Assembly: GCF_029933015.1 (NCBI RefSeq)
Contig: NZ_JAOZOZ010000072.1
Span: 1-7,806, forward strand
Direction: 5' to 3'
Source of the DNA: Hydrogenimonas sp.
Lineage (GTDB): Bacteria > Campylobacterota > Campylobacteria > Campylobacterales > Hydrogenimonadaceae
DNA: 7,806 nt
A model generated the notes under the pieces. The model worked only from the letters and a program-made list of their open reading frames with translations. It had not been told where the DNA came from and ran no database searches. How positions within the stretch are numbered: position 1 is the stretch's first letter; the number at the start of each line of letters is the position of its first letter. This document shows positions 5,441 to 7,806 of this stretch, one piece after another. A program made the translations under genes and the position numbers.

Positions 5441-7648
5441 CTACTCTTCCTCCTTATCGATGGTTTCGATGGTCTCCAGATATTTCCTGTCCGCCGGCTC
5501 GAGCAGCATCAGCCTCGAGGAGTTGGCCATGATGCCTACCGTGTGGCCGATATGGATCGCCGCGGCGGCGGTGGGAGAGAGCCTGTCCATCATCGCGAAC
5601 GCCACGCCGGCGATGTTGGTGGAGGTGCCAATCCAGAAATTCTGATGCACCACCTCCATCGTTTTTTTGCTCAGGTCATAGAGTGCGACGATATCCCAGG
5701 GATGGGAGTGGCTCACGGCGATGTCGGCCACCTCGATGGCCGCTTCGTTGCCGCTGGCCGCGAACGCCACGGCCACATCGGCCCGGCTCATCGCCAGCGT
5801 GTCGTTGACGCCGTCTCCGATCATGACCACGTTGTCGTAGCGCTCTGCGAGCGCCTCGACGGTGGCCGCCTTGTCCCGGGGGGTCTGTTCGGAAAAGACC
5901 GCATCGAAACCGAATCGTTTCGCGAACGCTTCGGCCACCCTCTTTTCATCGCCGGTCAACAAAACGATCTGCCGAACGCCCCGATTTCTTAGGTCTTCGA
6001 TCATGCGGCGCGTTCCGGGGCGCACTTCGTGAATCACGCCGAACAGCCCCAGCAGCTCCCTGCCTTCGGCGACATAGACGACGGTTTTGCCCTCTTCGTG
6101 AAGCCGCTCCGACGCCTCCCTGAACGGTTTGACGGAGATTTTGTAGCGGGCCATCATCCGCGCGTTTCCCACGATGAGACGGCGTTCGTCGCCTTTGGCC
6201 ACGACGCCGAAACCCGGCAGCACTTCGATCTCCCACGCCTGGGAAACCTTCTGGCCCTTCTCTTCCGCTTTTTTGACGATCGCCCTGGCGATGGGGTGGG
6301 TGTTTCGGTATTCGGCCGCGGCGGCAAGACGCAGCAGTTCCGCTTCGTCCAGGTCGCCAAGAATCACGATATCGCTCACCAGCGGCTCGCCCGTGGTGAG
6401 GGTGCCTGTTTTGTCGAAGCAGAAGACCTCGCTCTGGCTCACCTTCTCCAGCGCCTCGCCGCCCTTGATGAGGATCCCCTGTTTCGCCGCCACCGCGATG
6501 CCGCCGCTGATGGCGGTACTGGCCGCCAGGACCGTCGAGCAGGGGCAGGACATGACGATCATGACCGAAAAGGCCGAAAGCCACGATCCGGTGACCAGGA
6601 AGGTGGCCACCGTCATGAAGCTTCCCAGCTTCAGGAGTTTCGAGGCGAGGCGGTCGGCTTCCACTTCGCTGGGAGATTTGACGGCAAGGGCCCGTTCCAC
6701 CTCCGACATGACCCGGGCGATGTAGGTCCCCTCCCCGAGCGCCGTGGCTTCGATATACAGACGCCCGTCGCGGCAGACCGTCCCGGCGAAGACCTTGTCG
6801 CCCTTTTGCTTGAAGGCGGGCTCGCTTCGGCCGTTGATGATCGATTCGTCCACTTCGCCCTCGCCCTTTTGCACGACGCCGTCGACGGGAATCTTTTCGC
6901 CGGCTCTGCAGACCACGACATCCCCCGGGCGGACCTTCTGCATCTGCACTTCCAGTTCGGCGCCGTCGACGAGCACGAAGACCTTTTTGACATCCAGCTC
7001 GACCAGGCGGTGGATCTCCTCTTTCGAGCGGTTGGCGATGTACTCTTCAAGCAGCATGCCGCCCCGCAGAATGTAGATGATCTCGAACGCCGCCGTCGCC
7101 TCTCCCAGCCCGATCGCCATCATCAGCGCGCCGCTCATGAAGGTCTGCAGGGTAAAGCGTCCCTCCTTGATATCTTCGTAGGACTCTCTCAGAAGCGGCA
7201 AGGCAGCGTACACCGAAACGGCGGCGACCAGAGAGAGCGGCGACGCCGCGACGGCGACGCCCAGGATCGACTCCTTTACAAACAGATAGAGCGCAAAACC
7301 GCTAAGAAGACCGAATTCGATCAATTTTCGACGAAAACTTCCGGGTTCCTGCCGTTTTCTTTCGCAGGAGACGCAGCTGCCTTCGATCCCGCATGCCGTG
7401 GCGGCGGGAGCGGAAACGGAAGTTTTGGGAAAAAGCGTTCGCAGACGCGCCATCAGGCCCGCTTCGTCGATGCGGTCTCTCCTGTAGCGGAGCACGATGG
7501 AACGGCACGCCCGGTTGGCCCTGAAAGCTTCGAGATCGTTTTCGAAGGCCTTTTTCACCTTTTCAATGGCGCTCTCTTTCGCAAAATGTACGGATTTGAT
7601 CCGAAGGCGGTTTCCCGCTCTGCTCTTTATTACGAAATCGTCATTCAT
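5441..7648 (-). CDS. Heavy-metal P-type ATPase with CPC motif but altered actuator (NGRS for TGES)
   Basis: A 735-residue P1B-type ATPase, first gene of the operon. Residues 5-75 form an HMA_2-like domain (NRLRIKS at 13-19) without CxxC, followed by a linker with three Cys (86, 92, 95). Hydrophobic segments lie at about 108-126, 127-152, 166-182, 183-200, 341-360 and 361-385, with two more near 668-687 and 692-710. CPC is at 368-370, but the downstream residues (STVLAAST) lack the usual proline. The phosphorylation site DKTGTLT starts at Asp412, HPIA is at 451-454, TGD at 565-567 and GDGVND at 611-616. The actuator motif reads NGRS (272-275), so the glutamate that normally drives dephosphorylation is replaced by Arg. 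The pump may be slow, regulatory or dependent on a partner. The ATG at 7648 has GGAG seven bases upstream. It is preceded by Fur-like operators, so iron control is likely. Substrate unknown; iron is favoured by context. Confidence 0.92.
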   Translation of the reverse strand: MNDDFVIKSRAGNRLRIKSVHFAKESAIEKVKKAFENDLEAFRANRACRSIVLRYRRDRIDEAGLMARLRTLFPKTSVSAPAATACGIEGSCVSCERKRQEPGSFRRKLIEFGLLSGFALYLFVKESILGVAVAASPLSLVAAVSVYAALPLLRESYEDIKEGRFTLQTFMSGALMMAIGLGEATAAFEIIYILRGGMLLEEYIANRSKEEIHRLVELDVKKVFVLVDGAELEVQMQKVRPGDVVVCRAGEKIPVDGVVQKGEGEVDESIINGRSEPAFKQKGDKVFAGTVCRDGRLYIEATALGEGTYIARVMSEVERALAVKSPSEVEADRLASKLLKLGSFMTVATFLVTGSWLSAFSVMIVMSCPCSTVLAASTAISGGIAVAAKQGILIKGGEALEKVSQSEVFCFDKTGTLTTGEPLVSDIVILGDLDEAELLRLAAAAEYRNTHPIARAIVKKAEEKGQKVSQAWEIEVLPGFGVVAKGDERRLIVGNARMMARYKISVKPFREASERLHEEGKTVVYVAEGRELLGLFGVIHEVRPGTRRMIEDLRNRGVRQIVLLTGDEKRVAEAFAKRFGFDAVFSEQTPRDKAATVEALAERYDNVVMIGDGVNDTLAMSRADVAVAFAASGNEAAIEVADIAVSHSHPWDIVALYDLSKKTMEVVHQNFWIGTSTNIAGVAFAMMDRLSPTAAAAIHIGHTVGIMANSSRLMLLEPADRKYLETIETIDKEEE

Positions 7649-7710
7649 CTTCTCGCTCCATCAATCTTTCGTGACATTATGGAACCGATGCCGTAAAACG
7701 GAACTTAATA

Positions 7711-7725
7711 TGAGAACCATTATCA
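7711..7725 (-). promoter_or_regulatory. Fur box 1 (predicted)
   Basis: On the minus strand the bases read TGATAATGGTTCTCA, matching 12 of 14 defined positions of the 7-1-7 Fur consensus TGATAAT-N-ATTATCA; the left half-site is perfect. It lies 63 bases upstream of the first ATG of the operon and overlaps the best candidate -10 sequence, which is where a repressor would be expected. Iron-replete Fur would block transcription of the iron genes. Confidence 0.78.
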
Positions 7726-7750
7726 TATTAATACTATCTTAAGAAAAGAT
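7722..7750 (-). promoter_or_regulatory. Candidate promoter of the minus-strand operon
   Basis: Minus-strand TATGAT (7722-7727) is a plausible -10 inside Fur box 1. Seventeen bases upstream there is only a weak -35-like ATCTTT (7745-7750), set in T/A-rich sequence, which is tolerable in Campylobacterota, where -35 elements are poorly conserved. The 5' leader would be roughly 65-70 bases. The location agrees with the Fur site; the exact start is uncertain. Confidence 0.4.
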
Positions 7751-7775
7751 GGCGTTTAATTGCAGTGTATCTTTT

Positions 7776-7790
7776 TGATATTGAATCTCA
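7776..7790. promoter_or_regulatory. Fur box 2 (predicted)
   Basis: The bases TGATATTGAATCTCA match 11 of 14 positions of the 7-1-7 Fur consensus. The site sits 50 bases from Fur box 1 on the far side of the control region, close to the ribosome site at the right edge. It may serve the divergent gene beyond the window, or add to repression of the minus-strand operon. Confidence 0.6.
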
Positions 7791-7797
7791 TATTCAC

Positions 7798-7803
7798 AAG
7801 GAG
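7798..7803 (+). promoter_or_regulatory. Ribosome-binding-site-like AAGGAG at the window edge
   Basis: A plus-strand AAGGAG ends three bases before the window edge, in the style used by the genes inside the window. If real, a plus-strand start codon lies within about ten bases beyond base 7806, and that gene would share the Fur-controlled region. The start codon itself cannot be seen. Confidence 0.45.
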
Positions 7804-7806
7804 CCG

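Larger units (their letters stand above)
1..7648 (-). other. Predicted ten-gene iron uptake and ferrosome-like operon
   Basis: All ten genes share one strand. Junctions in order are a 4-base gap, a 44-base gap, a 3-base gap, an 86-base gap, then overlaps of 4 and 11 bases, a 4-base gap, and two 4-base overlaps into feoA and feoB. I see no convincing terminator hairpin with a T run in any gap. This supports one transcript from the promoter right of 7648, although internal promoters cannot be excluded. The content (two P1B ATPases, HMA_2-like protein, ferritin-like protein, four Gly-rich membrane proteins, FeoAB, Fur sites) matches the known theme of fez clusters, which make membrane-bound iron-phosphate granules. 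The assignment is by content and not by sequence comparison. Confidence 0.75.
7649..7806. promoter_or_regulatory. AT-rich divergent control region
   Basis: This 158-base stretch has no coding sequence that I can support and is clearly more AT-rich than the genes beside it. It holds the operon promoter, two Fur-like sites, a leader with a short CCGT-TTT-ACGG hairpin (7691-7701), and an edge ribosome site on the opposite strand. It reads as a two-way, iron-controlled promoter region. Confidence 0.7.

Noticed and set aside
5246..5992. Plus-strand frame of 248 codons
   Set aside because: Mirror of the HMA_2-like gene and the end of the CPC ATPase; not protein-like.
6029..7696. Long plus-strand open frame of 555 codons
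   Set aside because: Antisense shadow of the CPC ATPase; low-complexity mirror composition and no domain.
7691..7701. CCGT-AAA-ACGG hairpin in the 5' leader, considered as a riboswitch or terminator
   Set aside because: Four-base stem, no T run and no larger fold that I can see; too small to call.

Overview
The window holds ten genes, all on the minus strand and tightly packed. They run from a regulatory region at the right edge to the left edge, where feoB is cut off. I read it as one Fur-controlled iron operon that combines ferrous iron uptake (feoA, feoB) with what looks like a ferrosome (Fez)-type iron storage compartment: two unusual heavy-metal P-type ATPases, a stand-alone HMA_2-like domain protein, a membrane-anchored ferritin-like protein and four small glycine-rich membrane proteins. 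The host is a GC-rich bacterium with strong AAGGAGG ribosome sites and an AT-rich promoter region. Gene content and style fit a GC-rich Campylobacterota member (Sulfurovum-, Nitratifractor- or Hydrogenimonas-like), but this is an impression and not a proof.

Layout in transcription order (right to left): 7649-7806, control region with two Fur-box-like sites and, at the very edge, a ribosome site that points to a divergent gene outside the window. 7648-5441, P1B-type ATPase with a CPC motif. 5436-5131, HMA_2-like domain protein. 5086-4370, DUF2202-type ferritin-like protein with a C-terminal membrane helix. 4366-4256, a 36-residue one-helix membrane protein. 4169-3936, a 77-residue YtxH-like protein. 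3939-3607, a three-segment membrane protein resembling magnetosome MamC in layout. 3617-2943, a Gly/Tyr-rich protein ending in a hydrophobic segment and coiled helix. 2938-818, a second P1B-type ATPase lacking CPC. 821-597, FeoA. 600 to <1, FeoB GTPase domain. Most junctions are 4-base or 11-base overlaps or gaps of 3-4 bases; the longest gap is 86 bases.

Proposed working model (inference): FeoAB brings Fe(II) into the cell when Fur releases the promoter. The ATPases and HMA_2-like proteins move iron into a membrane-bound compartment. The ferritin-like protein oxidises or holds it, and the small Gly-rich helices build or pack the membrane. Two points stand out. The ATPases carry complementary defects (one keeps CPC but has NGRS in place of TGES, the other keeps TGES but has YSC in place of CPC), so they may act as a pair. 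And four different proteins carry the same gap-free membrane motif, F-x2-G-x3-G-[AG]-A.
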